Shown piece after piece: positions 43,689 to 53,273 of a DNA stretch of 64,000 nucleotides. Both the position numbers and the translations under genes were made by a program. The DNA comes from Streptomyces paludis (GTDB lineage: Bacteria; Actinomycetota; Actinomycetes; Streptomycetales; Streptomycetaceae). The notes under the pieces are model-generated. The model had not been told where the DNA came from. It saw only the letters and a program-made list of their open reading frames with translations, and did no database searches. Within the stretch, counting starts at the first letter, position 1. Every line of letters begins with the position of its first letter. Location: contig NZ_CP031194.1 of NCBI RefSeq assembly GCF_003344965.1, positions 7,316,001 to 7,380,000 on the forward strand. Reading direction: 5' to 3'.

Positions 43689-45596
43689 ATGACTGAAGGG
43701 TACGAGGGAGAAGGACTGAGAGCCGCTCGCATCAGAGCGGGTTTGACCCAGGAAGAGGTGGCGCGCCGCGCCGGCATCAGCATACGGACGGTCCGGCACA
43801 TCGAGCGCGGCCACGTACGCAACCCCCGCCACGAATCCCTGAACCGGGTGGCCCGCGCCGTCGGATACGAACTGCCCCCCGCGCGCGCCCCCCGTACCGC
43901 CGGCCCGCACACCGACCGGTCCCGCGTCTGCGAGATACGGCTGCTGGGCCCGCCGACCGTCCTGTACGCCGGGACACCGGTGGCCATGCCGCCCAAACTC
44001 CGCGCCCTGCTCGGCCTGCTGGCCGTCCAGCCGGACCAGATCGTCCGGCACGACGAGATGGCCGACGTCCTGTGGCCCGACGAAGTGCCCCCCGGCTACG
44101 CCAACCTCCTGCACACCTACGCCGCCCGGCTGCGCCGTATCTTCGACCGCGAGACCCGCCGCCGCGAGAGCGGACACCGGATCGGGACCGTCCGCGGCGG
44201 CTATGTCTTCAACAGCTCCGGCGCCTGGCTCGACCTGCGCGACTTCGAGGAACGCGTCGCCCGCGCCAAGCGGACGGAGGCGTCCGACCCGCTGGGCGCG
44301 CTGGAGCTGTACGGCCAGGCGCTGCGTGGCAGACGGGGCAGGCTCCTCCAGGACGTACCCCAGCTGTGGCAGCATCCCGCCGCCGTCCGGGTCGCCCAGC
44401 ACCATGTGGACGTCGCCATCGACTGCGCCGATCTGGCCCTCGGACTCGGCCGGCCCGCCCTGGCCGCGGAGCATCTCGCCGCCGCCGCGCACGACGAGCC
44501 GCTGCACGAGTCGCTCCAGGCCCGGATGATGCTCGCGCTGGCCGGCTCCGGCCGCCGCGCCGCCGCCCTGCACCTCTTCTCCGACCTGCGCGCGCGGCTG
44601 CGGCAGGAGCTGGGCGTGGAGCCGAGCGACGAGCTGTGGCGGGCCTGCCACACCGTCCTGACGGCGGACAGGGCGCAGCCGGCACCGCCGGCCGGCCCGG
44701 TCACCGGCACCTTCCTCCCGCCGAACGCGGCCGACCGGCCGCCGACCGGCAGAGAGCCGGGCAGGGAGCCGGGCAGGGAGCCGGGCAGGCGCCTTCTGGA
44801 CAAGCCCCCGCGCGGCGGTCTCCCGGTGCCCCGGTTCCTCCAGATCACCACCGCCCCGGCCCAACTGCCCCCTCTCTCCACCCCGTTCGTCGGAAGAGAG
44901 CGGCAACTGGACACCCTGGACACGCTGACACGGCGGCTGCGCGGCGACGGCGCCTCCGTGGCCGTCGCGGTGGTGCACGGCCCGCCCGAGACCGGCAAGA
45001 CCGTGCTCGCCGTACGCTGGGCCCGCGGCCGGAGCGCCGACTTCCCCGACGGCCAGCTCTACGCCGACCTGCGGGGCAGCACCGACCGGCCGGTACCCGT
45101 CGCCACCGTCCTCGCCCGTATGCTGCGCTCCCTCGGCGTGCACGACGCCTGGCTCCCGGACGACCCGGACGAGGCGGCCGTGCTCTTCCGCAGCCTCACC
45201 GCCGGCCGCCGCTTCCTGGTGCTGCTGGACGATGTCACCGACCCCGGACAGGTCCGCCCCCTGCTGCCCGGCACCCCCGGCAGCCTGGTGCTGGTCACCA
45301 GCCGGGTCCCGCTGATGGAGCTGGTCATCCGGGAGAACGCCGTCCCCGTCCCCGTCGGCGCGCTCTCGCCCGCGGAGTCGTACGCCCTCGTCGAGGCGTA
45401 CCTGGGCGCGACACGCACCGCCGCCGACCCCGGCGCGACCGCCCGGCTGATCGCGCTCTGCGGCAATCTGCCGGTCCCCCTGCGCACGGCCGCCGCCCGG
45501 ATCGCCGGATACGGACCGGTCCCCCTGCGCGCCGCCGTCGCCGACCGCGCTGCTCCGCAGGCTGACACGGACGCTGACAGCGCCCTCCCGAGCTGA
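43689..45596 (+). CDS. XRE-HTH / SARP / NB-ARC fusion regulator
   Basis: Large regulator of 635 residues combining two DNA-binding modules. Residues about 8-60 are an XRE-type helix-turn-helix (LRAARIRAGLTQEEVARRAG, ISIRTVRHIERG). Residues about 78-175 are the SARP winged helix (CEIRLLGPPTVLYAGTPVAMPPKLRALLGLL) followed by the BTAD domain to about 330. After a linker with GREP repeats comes an NB-ARC ATPase core with Walker A GPPETGKT near 430 and FLVLLDDVTDPGQVRPLLP as Walker B. It lacks a TPR tail, ending shortly after the ATPase core. ATG 43689 with GAAGGG ahead. It lies directly upstream of the PUFA-type operon and is the best candidate activator for it. Confidence 0.88.
   Translation: MTEGYEGEGLRAARIRAGLTQEEVARRAGISIRTVRHIERGHVRNPRHESLNRVARAVGYELPPARAPRTAGPHTDRSRVCEIRLLGPPTVLYAGTPVAMPPKLRALLGLLAVQPDQIVRHDEMADVLWPDEVPPGYANLLHTYAARLRRIFDRETRRRESGHRIGTVRGGYVFNSSGAWLDLRDFEERVARAKRTEASDPLGALELYGQALRGRRGRLLQDVPQLWQHPAAVRVAQHHVDVAIDCADLALGLGRPALAAEHLAAAAHDEPLHESLQARMMLALAGSGRRAAALHLFSDLRARLRQELGVEPSDELWRACHTVLTADRAQPAPPAGPVTGTFLPPNAADRPPTGREPGREPGREPGRRLLDKPPRGGLPVPRFLQITTAPAQLPPLSTPFVGRERQLDTLDTLTRRLRGDGASVAVAVVHGPPETGKTVLAVRWARGRSADFPDGQLYADLRGSTDRPVPVATVLARMLRSLGVHDAWLPDDPDEAAVLFRSLTAGRRFLVLLDDVTDPGQVRPLLPGTPGSLVLVTSRVPLMELVIRENAVPVPVGALSPAESYALVEAYLGATRTAADPGATARLIALCGNLPVPLRTAAARIAGYGPVPLRAAVADRAAPQADTDADSALPS
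44748..44789 (+). repeat. 12-bp tandem repeat coding for GREP units
   Basis: About three and a half copies of ggcagGgagccg in the linker between BTAD and NB-ARC domains; in-frame, so copy number could vary without breaking the protein. Confidence 0.75.
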
Positions 45597-45638
45597 CATC
45601 ACCGACGGCCGTCCCCGCTCCGGCTGAAAACATCCCAG

Positions 45639-45716
45639 CTCAGCGCCGGGAATATTGACGGAAGACAGTCAAGGGGCCCTTTCGAAGAGGCCCGAATGTC
45701 TTTTTCCGGCGCTGAG
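45639..45716. other. Nested inverted repeats between SARP and PUFA operon
   Basis: Three nested arm pairs: CTCAGCGCCGG/CCGGCGCTGAG (45639-45649, 45706-45716), AAGACA/TGTCTT (45662-45667, 45697-45702) and an inner GGGCC/GGCCC pair. A short T-run (TCTTTTT) follows the middle stem, so an intrinsic terminator of the SARP gene is the simplest reading. A leader structure of the PUFA operon is the alternative. The remaining gap (to 45895) has no gene. Confidence 0.6.
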
Positions 45717-45895
45717 TTCGGTTGCCCGGACGCGCCCGCGGACCTATGTTCGCGCTCGCGGATCGGTATCCGCCGCGCGGCCCGTTGTGGCCCTCTTTGC
45801 TGATATGCCCCCGCGCCCCGGCGGCGGGGAGTTCTCCGGGGAATCCCACAGGAGCCCCAGCAGATGCGCGACAAGCCGTTCGGAGAGGATCGGAA

Positions 45896-46162
45896 ATGGC
45901 GAAAATCACGGCCGAGGAGGCCCAGAAGTGGCTGATCGACGAGATCGCACAGCGACTGGGCACTGACCCGTCCGAGGTCCCCGCGGACCAGTACTTCGAC
46001 GAACTCGACCTCGACAGCACCACCGCACTGATCATCGCGGGCGAGATGGAGAACTGGCTGGGCTTTGAACTGGGCAGCACCGCGCTCTGGTACCACCCGA
46101 CCATCGAGGCCCTCGCGGCGCACATCGCCGAGGAGTCCGAGCGGCACATCACCGCGGCGTGA
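45896..46162 (+). CDS. Stand-alone acyl carrier protein
   Basis: Carrier protein of 88 residues with the phosphopantetheine Ser at S41 in ELDLDSTTAL. The following wording GEMENWLGFELGSTALWYHPTIEALAAHI matches the class of ACPs that accompany glycolipid/heterocyst-type synthases and fatty-acyl-AMP ligases, rather than FAS AcpP. ATG 45896 follows AGAGGA. First gene of the PUFA operon. It may receive the finished chain, present it to the trans-acting reductase, or work with the discrete AT and KR; the sequence does not decide. Confidence 0.88.
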   Translation: MAKITAEEAQKWLIDEIAQRLGTDPSEVPADQYFDELDLDSTTALIIAGEMENWLGFELGSTALWYHPTIEALAAHIAEESERHITAA

Positions 46163-46380
46163 GCGCCGTGGGCGCCGGGCCGGTGCCCCCGACCACCGGC
46201 CCGACGCCCACCGCGCCCCTGCCGGGAGCGCACCCCACGAGGCCACGGCCGCGGGACCGGTATCCAGCCGGGGCCACCGGTCCCCGGCCGCCGCCCCCGC
46301 AAGGCCGCCGCATCGCCGTACCGCCCGGTGGCCAGCCGCCCCCGACCTCCATGTTCGCCCCAGATCCAGAGAGACTCGCC
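46163..46380. other. Structured spacer between ACP and PUFA synthase gene
   Basis: Two perfect 9-bp hairpins occur here: GGGCCGGTG/CACCGGCCC (46177-46202) and GGGACCGGT/ACCGGTCCC (46253-46284). The frame is open from a GTG at 46159, but would give a Pro-rich, unfamiliar tail ending in rare codons (CCA GAT CCA GAG AGA). I therefore treat it as spacer, with moderate doubt. Confidence 0.5.
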
Positions 46381-49300
46381 GTGAACTCTTCGCAGGAATC
46401 CGACCTCGACCGTCGGCTCGCCCGGGACCCCATCGCCATCGTCGGCCTCTCCGCGCTCTTTCCCAAGTCCAGCAATCTGCGGGAGTTCTGGTCGAACGTC
46501 GTCTCGGCCGCCGACTGCATCGACGACGTACCCGCCGGTCACTGGGACATCGACGAGCACTACGACCCCGACCCCACCGTGCCGGACAAGACGTACGCCA
46601 AGCGCGGCGGATTCATCCCCGACACCCCGTTCAACCCACTGGAGTTCGGGCTGCCGCCCAACACCCTGGAGGTCACGGACGTCCTCCAGCTGCTCAGCCT
46701 GGTCGTCGCCCGCGACCTGCTGAAGGACGCCGGCGCCGACCAGCCCTGGTACGACAAGTCACGCACCGGTGTCGTCCTCGGTATCACCGGCGCCAACCAG
46801 CTCACCCAGCCGCTCACCGCGCGCCTCCAGAGCGGTGTGCTCAAGGAGGTCGTCCGCAGCTGCGGCCTCTCCCAGCGGGACGCCGACGAGATCGTCGCCA
46901 AGTTCCGCCTCGCGTACGCGCCCTGGGAGGAGAACTCCTTCCCCGGCATGCTCGGCAACGTCGTCGCCGGCCGGATCGCCAACCGGTTCGACCTCGGCGG
47001 CATCAACATGACGATCGACGCCGCCTGCGCCAGCTCCCTCGGCGCGGTCCGCGCCGCCGCCAGCGAACTGGTCGAACACCGCGCCGACACCATGCTGGTC
47101 GGCGGCTGCGACGCCGAGAACACGATCTTCATGTACCTGTGCTTCAGCAAGACACCCGCCCTGTCGAAGTCCGGGCACATCCGCCCGTTCGACAAGAACG
47201 CCGACGGCACGCTCATCGGCGAGGGCATCGGCATGCTGGCCCTGCGCCGCCTCTCCGACGCGGAGCGCGACGGCAACCAGATCTACGCCGTACTGCGCGG
47301 CATCGGCACCTCCAGCGACGGCCGCTTCAAGTCCATCTACGCGCCGCGCAAGGAGGGCCAGATGGTCGCCCTCCGCCGCGCCTACGAGGACGCCGACTGC
47401 TCACCGGCGAGCGTCGAACTCTTCGAGGCACACGGCACCGGCACCGCCGTCGGTGACGCCACCGAACTCAGCGCGCTCGCCGCCGTGGTCTCCGAGGCCA
47501 CCGACAGCACCCGCTACGCGGCCCTCGGCAGCATCAAGTCGCAGATCGGGCACACCAAGGCCGCGGCCGGCGCGGCGGGCATGATCAAGCTCGCCCTCGC
47601 CCTGCACCACAAGGTGCTGCCGCCGACCATCAACGTGGCGGAGCCCAACCCCGCCATCGACTTCACCTCGGGCCCGGTCTATGTCAACACCGAGGCCCGG
47701 CCCTGGATCCGTACCCCGGAGCGGCCCGAACGGCGCGCCGCGCTCTCCTCGTTCGGCTTCGGCGGCACCAACTTCCATGTCGTCATGGAGGAGTACGGCG
47801 AGGGCGACGACCTGCGCGTCTCCTTCCCCGTGAGCACGGTGCACCTGTGGCACGCGCCCGACACCGCCGCGCTGGCCGAGGCGCTCGCCGCCGACGCGGC
47901 CCCCACCGGCGGCCCGGCCCCCGCCGGCCACGCGCGCGTCGCCTTCGCCGCCCGCACCGGGCGCGAGGCCACCGCGCTGCGGGAACTCGCCCTCGCCGAA
48001 CTGCGCGCCCGCCCCGACGCCGACACCTGGTCCCACCCCAAGGGCGTCCACTTCCGCCGCACCGCAGCGCCGGCCGGCAAGGTCGCCGCGCTGTTCGCCG
48101 GGCAGGGCAGCCAGTACGTCAACCTCGGCCGGGGCGCCGTGATGGCGCTGCCGCCGCTGCGCGCCGCCTTCGACGCCGCCAACCGGCACTTCGAGGACGC
48201 CGAGCCGCTCTCCCGCTTCGCCTTCCCGCCGCCCGCCTTCGGCGCCGCCGAGGCCGACGGGCAGGAGACCGCGCTGCGCGCCACCGCGTACGCCCAGCCC
48301 GCCATCGGCGCGCTGTCGGCCGGCCAGTTCCGCTATCTCACCGAACTCGGCTTCCGGGCCGAGGGGTTCCTCGGCCACAGCTTCGGCGAGCTGACCGCCC
48401 TGTGGGCCGCCGGAGCCCTCACCGACGACGCCTTCCACGCCCTGGCCCGGGCCCGCGGCAAGGCGATGTCACCGCCCCCGGACACCGGCTTCGACGCCGG
48501 CGCCATGGCCGCCGTCTCCGCCACCGAGGAGCGGGTGGCCGAGCTGCTCGCCGACCGTACCGGTGTGCTGGTCTGCAACCGCAACGCGCCCGACCAGACC
48601 GTGGTCGGCGGTCCCACCGAGGAGATCGAGCGCCTGATCGCCGCCGCCGGGGCGGCCGGGCTGCGCGCCCGCCGGCTGCCCGTCTCGGCCGCCTTCCACA
48701 CTCCCCTCGTCGGCCACGCCGTGGAGGCGTTCCGCGCCGACGTCGCGCGGTTCGAGGTGGGCGCGCCGAACGGCACGGTCTTCGCCAACACCAGGGGCGC
48801 CACGTACGGCGACGACGTCGACGCCAACCGTACGGTCCTCGCCGAACAGCTCATCAACCCCGTCGACTTCTCCACCCGCGTGGAGGAGATGTACGCGGCC
48901 GGGTACCGGGTCTTCGTCGAGTTCGGGCCCAAGAGTGTGCTCACCCAGCTGGTACGGCGCGTCCTGGGCGACCGGGAACACACCGTGCTCGCGCTGGACG
49001 CAGGACCCGGCAAGGACGCGGACACCGCCCTCAAGCAGGCCGTCGCCCAACTGGCCGTCCTCGGACTGCCACTGGCCACCGCCGACCGCTATGTCGCGCC
49101 GCCGGTCGAGCCGACCCGGGCCAAGGGCATGTCGATCCTCCTGAACGGCATCAACTACGTCGCGCCCGAGCGCCGGGCGGCCTACCGGGACGCCATCGAG
49201 AACGGCTACCGCGTGGCCGTCCCCACCCTGCCCGGCGGCGGGGGTGCCGTACGGCCGGCGCCCGCGATCGCGGCGAGCGCGCCTGCCGCGCCTGTCGCGC

Positions 49301-52300
49301 CTGCCGTCGCCCCGGCACCGGCCCCGGCGCCCGTACCGGTTCCCGCGCTCGCGCATGCCGCGGCTCCGGCCCCGGCCTCCGCTCCGGCCGGCACCGGACC
49401 GGCGCCCGCACCGGTGGCCGCGCGGACACCCGTTCCCGTGGCATCCGCCCCGACTCCCGCTCCGGCTCCCACCGTCATGGAGACAGCTCACGTGGACAGT
49501 GACCGCCTGGCCGATCTCGTGGCCGACCATCTCACCCTGCACGACGACTATCTGACCAGCCAGTTGCAGAGCGCCGAGCGCCTCACGAGCCTGCTGGAGC
49601 GTGCCGCCGAGCAGGACCGGCTCGGCCAGGTCCTGCCCGGGATCAACGCCGTGAAGGAACACGGGCTGGACATCGGCCGCAGCCATCTGCGGGCCAACGA
49701 GATCCTGCGCGACCTCGCCGGCCTGGAGCTGGGCACGGCGGCCCCCGCTGCGCCCCGCGCCCCCGCCGCCGCCCCGGCGCCCGCCCTCGCCCCCCGGACC
49801 GCCCCGGCCGCACTGCCGGCCCCGGTCCCGGCCGCGCCCGCCACCCCGGCCCTCGCCCCGGCCCTGGCACCCGCCCCCCAGGCCCTGGCCTCGACCGCGG
49901 CCCTGACTCCCGCGCCCGCCCCGGCCCCCGCGGCGCCCGCTCCGGCTCCCGCGGTGGAGACCGCCGGTGTGGAGTCGGTGTTGTTGGAGGTGGTGGGTCA
50001 GAAGACGGGTTATCCGGCGGACATGTTGGATCTGGACATGGATGTCGAGGCGGATTTGGGGATCGACTCGATCAAGCGTGTGGAGATCATGGGGGTGATG
50101 CAGGAGCGGTTCGGTGGTGGTGTGGCGGCCGGTCCTGAGCAGCTCGCGGAGTTGCGTACGTTGCGTGACATTGTGGGGTTCATGGCGGGTGGTTCCGCTG
50201 CGTCGGGTGGTGTGGTTTCCGTGCCGGTGTCGGCTTCGGCTCCTGTGGTGGACGCTGCTTCTGTGGAGGCTGCGCTGCTGGAGGTGGTGGGTCAGAAGAC
50301 GGGTTATCCGGCGGACATGTTGGATCTGGACATGGATGTCGAGGCGGATTTGGGGATCGACTCGATCAAGCGTGTGGAGATCATGGGGGTGATGCAGGAG
50401 CGGTTCGGTGGTGGTGTGGCGGCCGGTCCTGAGCAGCTCGCGGAGTTGCGTACGTTGCGTGACATTGTGGGGTTCATGGCGGGTGGTTCCGCTGCGTCGG
50501 GTGGTGTGGTTTCCGTGCCGGTGTCGGCTTCGGCTCCTGTGGTGGACGCTGCTTCTGTGGAGGCTGCGCTGCTGGAGGTGGTGGGTCAGAAGACGGGTTA
50601 TCCGGCGGACATGTTGGATCTGGACATGGATGTCGAGGCGGATTTGGGGATCGACTCGATCAAGCGTGTGGAGATCATGGGGGTGATGCAGGAGCGCTTC
50701 GGCAGCGGTGTCGCGGCCGGTCCTGAGCAGCTCGCCGAGCTGCGCACGCTCCGTCACATCGTGGACTTCATGGCCGGCGGCCCCGCCGAGTCCGGGCCCG
50801 GCGCGGCGGCCTCCGCCACGCGGCCCCCGGCCGCCGCCGCACCGGCCGACCGGCCGGAGGGCGGCATCGGCCGCGCGCAGGCCGCGCTCGTCGAACTGCC
50901 CGTCCCCGACCTGCTGGTCGACGCCTACCCCAAGGGCTCCGGCGCGCTCGTCGTCGACGACGGCTCGGAGCTGGCCCCCGCGCTGGCGGCCCGGCTCATC
51001 GGCGCCGGACGCCATGTGCACGTCCTGCGGCTGCCCGGGGTGCCCCAGCGCATCACCGGCGTCAAGGACCACTCCCTGACCGGCTGGGGTGTGACGGAGC
51101 TGGCCGAGCGGATGGAGCTGGTACTCGCCGACCGGATCAGCCTCGTCGTCGACCTCTCCGCCGCCCACTACCCGGACTGGTCCGACGGCACCCGCCGGCT
51201 CGCGCACACCCTGCTCGTCGCCAAGCACGCCGTCGAGCCGCTGACCGCCGCCGTCGACGCGGGGCGCGCCGCCTTCGTCGCCGTGACCCGGCTCGACGGC
51301 TCCTTCGGCCTCGGCGGCGTGGACGAGGAGCTGGCCCCCGCCGCCGGTGTGGCCGGTCTGGTCAAGACGCTGGCCGTGGAGGCGCCCCGGCTGTTCTGCC
51401 GGACCGTCGACCTCGCCCCGGCGCTCACCGCAGAGGCCGGCGCCGCCCTCGTCCTGGGCGAGGTCCACGACGCCGTCCCGGACATCACCCAGGCCGGCCA
51501 CGACGGCACCCGCCGCGTCGGACTCGGACTCGCCGAGCGGCCGGCCGGCCCGGCGTCGGCCGACGTCCCCGCGCTCACCTCCGACGACCTCATCGTCGTC
51601 ACCGGCGGCGGGCGCGGCATCACCGCCGCCTGCGTCACCGAACTGGCCCGCCGCCACCGCCCCGGCCTGCTGCTGCTCGGCCGCACCGCGCCCGAGGACG
51701 AACCCGCCTGGGCCCAGGGCGTCGAGGAGGGCGCGCTGAAGGCCGCCGCCGCCGCGGAGCTGAAGGCATCGGGGGAGAAGCCCACCCCCAAGCGCGTCGA
51801 GCAGCTCGCCCGCGCCGTGGTCGGCGCCCGGGAGATCCGGGGGACCCTGGCGGACCTGCGCGCCGCCGGGAGCACCGCCGAGTACCTGGCCGTCGACATC
51901 ACCGACCCGGCCGCCACGGCCGCCGCGCTCGCCCCGTACCGGGAGCGTGTGACCGGTCTGGTGCACGGCGCCGGGGTCCTGGCCGACCAGCTCATCGCCA
52001 ACAAGAAGGCATCCGAGATCGAGCGGGTCTTCGCCCCGAAGCTGGCCGGACTGCGTGTGGTGTCCGGCGCCCTGGACGCCGACCGGCTGCGCCACCTCGT
52101 GCTGTTCTCCTCCGTCGCCGGATTCTTCGGCAACCGGGGCCAGTCCGACTACGCCATGGCCAACGAGGTCCTCAACGCCTGGGCCTCCTCCTGGAAGCTG
52201 CGCCACCCCGCCGCCCGGGTCACCTCCCTCAACTGGGGCGCCTGGGACAGCGGCATGGTCTCCCCGGAGATCAAGGCCGTCTTCCGGGAGCGCGGCATCA

Positions 52301-53244
52301 CCCTGATCCCGGTGGAGACCGGCGCCCGGCTGTTCACCGAGCAGTTCGACACCGGGCGGGCCGCCGACGTGGTGACCGTCCTCGGCCCGACCACCCCCCT
52401 GTCGGAGCCGGAGCGGCCGGCCCCCGGCACGATCACCGTCGAACGGACACTGGACGGCCTGACCGGGCACCCGCTCGTCACCGACCATGTCATCGGCGAC
52501 GCGCCCGTGCTGCCCGCGGTCGTCGCGCTCGGCTGGGCCATCGGCGCGGTCGAGCGCGCCCACGGCGCCGAAGTGCGGCAGATCCGCGACTTCGACGTCC
52601 ACAAGGGCATCGTGCTCGACGCCGGCCGGCCCGACCGCCTCGCCCTGACCATGACCCCGGCGGACGGCACCGTCCAGGTCGCCATCCGCTCCACGGACGG
52701 CAAGGGCGCCGTATGCCCGCACTACGCCGCCGTGGCCGTCCCCGGCACCGCACCGGCCACCGCCGCCCCCGTCACCGGGCTGCCGGCGCTCGGCGGCGGA
52801 CGGGACGCCGAGGGGCTCTACACGGACGGAACCCTCTTCCACGGCCCGGCCCTGCGCGGAGTGCGGCGGATCCTCGCCGAGGACGAAGCGCGGCTGGTCC
52901 TCCAGTGCGAACTGGCCGAACTCAGCCCCGAGGGAGGCGCGTTCGGCGGCTCCCGGTTCGCGCCCGGCACCGCCGACCTGCTGCTCCAGGCCGGTCTGGT
53001 CTGGGTCCGCCTCTTCAAGGGCACCGCGTCCCTGCCCCTCGGCGCCGCCCGGGTCGACCTGCACCGCGCGCTGCCCGACGGCGAGCCCTTCCTGATCACA
53101 GTCGAGCCCGCCGGGGACGGCGGCTCCACCACCACCCTGCTCACCCTCACCGCCTGCGCCCCCGACGGCGAGGTGCTGGCCCGGTTCGACGGCGTCCGCG
53201 TGGTCTCGGCCCCGCAGCTGGCGGCCAAGTTCATCAGCGGCTGA
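46381..53244 (+). CDS. PUFA synthase subunit A: KS-AT-ACP3-KR-DH (PfaA/Pfa2-like)
   Basis: Iterative megasynthase of about 2287 residues. KS spans about 14-460 (C216 in DAACASS, EAHGTGT, SQIGHTKAAAG) and AT about 565-870 (LFAGQGSQY, S667 in GHSFGE). After Ala/Pro-rich linkers and a helical segment (about 1040-1115) come three tandem ACPs with Ser at 1230, 1328 and 1426, each in LGIDSIKRVEIMG, then KR about 1735-1990 (TGGGRGIT, Y1924) and a C-terminal double-hotdog PS-DH about 2020-2280 (HPLVTDHVIGDAPVLP). This is the order known from PUFA synthases, and a DH at the C-terminus is typical of the myxobacterial Pfa2 form. The start is taken as GTG 46381; GTG 46159 (GTGA overlap with the ACP) is the alternative. 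Confidence 0.93.
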   Translation: MNSSQESDLDRRLARDPIAIVGLSALFPKSSNLREFWSNVVSAADCIDDVPAGHWDIDEHYDPDPTVPDKTYAKRGGFIPDTPFNPLEFGLPPNTLEVTDVLQLLSLVVARDLLKDAGADQPWYDKSRTGVVLGITGANQLTQPLTARLQSGVLKEVVRSCGLSQRDADEIVAKFRLAYAPWEENSFPGMLGNVVAGRIANRFDLGGINMTIDAACASSLGAVRAAASELVEHRADTMLVGGCDAENTIFMYLCFSKTPALSKSGHIRPFDKNADGTLIGEGIGMLALRRLSDAERDGNQIYAVLRGIGTSSDGRFKSIYAPRKEGQMVALRRAYEDADCSPASVELFEAHGTGTAVGDATELSALAAVVSEATDSTRYAALGSIKSQIGHTKAAAGAAGMIKLALALHHKVLPPTINVAEPNPAIDFTSGPVYVNTEARPWIRTPERPERRAALSSFGFGGTNFHVVMEEYGEGDDLRVSFPVSTVHLWHAPDTAALAEALAADAAPTGGPAPAGHARVAFAARTGREATALRELALAELRARPDADTWSHPKGVHFRRTAAPAGKVAALFAGQGSQYVNLGRGAVMALPPLRAAFDAANRHFEDAEPLSRFAFPPPAFGAAEADGQETALRATAYAQPAIGALSAGQFRYLTELGFRAEGFLGHSFGELTALWAAGALTDDAFHALARARGKAMSPPPDTGFDAGAMAAVSATEERVAELLADRTGVLVCNRNAPDQTVVGGPTEEIERLIAAAGAAGLRARRLPVSAAFHTPLVGHAVEAFRADVARFEVGAPNGTVFANTRGATYGDDVDANRTVLAEQLINPVDFSTRVEEMYAAGYRVFVEFGPKSVLTQLVRRVLGDREHTVLALDAGPGKDADTALKQAVAQLAVLGLPLATADRYVAPPVEPTRAKGMSILLNGINYVAPERRAAYRDAIENGYRVAVPTLPGGGGAVRPAPAIAASAPAAPVAPAVAPAPAPAPVPVPALAHAAAPAPASAPAGTGPAPAPVAARTPVPVASAPTPAPAPTVMETAHVDSDRLADLVADHLTLHDDYLTSQLQSAERLTSLLERAAEQDRLGQVLPGINAVKEHGLDIGRSHLRANEILRDLAGLELGTAAPAAPRAPAAAPAPALAPRTAPAALPAPVPAAPATPALAPALAPAPQALASTAALTPAPAPAPAAPAPAPAVETAGVESVLLEVVGQKTGYPADMLDLDMDVEADLGIDSIKRVEIMGVMQERFGGGVAAGPEQLAELRTLRDIVGFMAGGSAASGGVVSVPVSASAPVVDAASVEAALLEVVGQKTGYPADMLDLDMDVEADLGIDSIKRVEIMGVMQERFGGGVAAGPEQLAELRTLRDIVGFMAGGSAASGGVVSVPVSASAPVVDAASVEAALLEVVGQKTGYPADMLDLDMDVEADLGIDSIKRVEIMGVMQERFGSGVAAGPEQLAELRTLRHIVDFMAGGPAESGPGAAASATRPPAAAAPADRPEGGIGRAQAALVELPVPDLLVDAYPKGSGALVVDDGSELAPALAARLIGAGRHVHVLRLPGVPQRITGVKDHSLTGWGVTELAERMELVLADRISLVVDLSAAHYPDWSDGTRRLAHTLLVAKHAVEPLTAAVDAGRAAFVAVTRLDGSFGLGGVDEELAPAAGVAGLVKTLAVEAPRLFCRTVDLAPALTAEAGAALVLGEVHDAVPDITQAGHDGTRRVGLGLAERPAGPASADVPALTSDDLIVVTGGGRGITAACVTELARRHRPGLLLLGRTAPEDEPAWAQGVEEGALKAAAAAELKASGEKPTPKRVEQLARAVVGAREIRGTLADLRAAGSTAEYLAVDITDPAATAAALAPYRERVTGLVHGAGVLADQLIANKKASEIERVFAPKLAGLRVVSGALDADRLRHLVLFSSVAGFFGNRGQSDYAMANEVLNAWASSWKLRHPAARVTSLNWGAWDSGMVSPEIKAVFRERGITLIPVETGARLFTEQFDTGRAADVVTVLGPTTPLSEPERPAPGTITVERTLDGLTGHPLVTDHVIGDAPVLPAVVALGWAIGAVERAHGAEVRQIRDFDVHKGIVLDAGRPDRLALTMTPADGTVQVAIRSTDGKGAVCPHYAAVAVPGTAPATAAPVTGLPALGGGRDAEGLYTDGTLFHGPALRGVRRILAEDEARLVLQCELAELSPEGGAFGGSRFAPGTADLLLQAGLVWVRLFKGTASLPLGAARVDLHRALPDGEPFLITVEPAGDGGSTTTLLTLTACAPDGEVLARFDGVRVVSAPQLAAKFISG
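49987..50696 (+). repeat. Triplicated 294-bp ACP-coding repeat with atypical codon use
   Basis: The ACP units start at 49987, 50281 and 50575 with an exact 294-bp period. Copies 1 and 2 appear identical, and copy 3 is identical for its first 120 bases, then switches at about 50697 to normal GC-third-position codons. Inside the block TTG, GGT, GTT, TCT and TAT codons are common, in contrast to the C/G-ending codons on both sides. Confidence 0.9.
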
Positions 53245-53273
53245 TCCCGCTTCCGTATCCAGCGCCGGCGATC

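Noticed and set aside
46159..46380. Upstream extension of PUFA subunit A from a GTG overlapping the ACP stop
   Set aside because: The 74-residue Pro-rich tail ends in rare codons and the DNA forms two perfect hairpins. Subunits of this family begin shortly before the KS. Kept as an alternative start.
49987..50696. CRISPR-like regular repeats
   Set aside because: The repeats are 294 bp, contiguous, in-frame and code for ACP domains.
48469..53064. 1531-residue open frame antisense to PUFA subunit A, and similar long antisense frames at 52818-56297 and 57993-60776
   Set aside because: High-G+C third positions leave reverse frames without stops; the translations are low-complexity Gly/Arg/His-rich and match no family, while the sense frames carry complete catalytic motifs.
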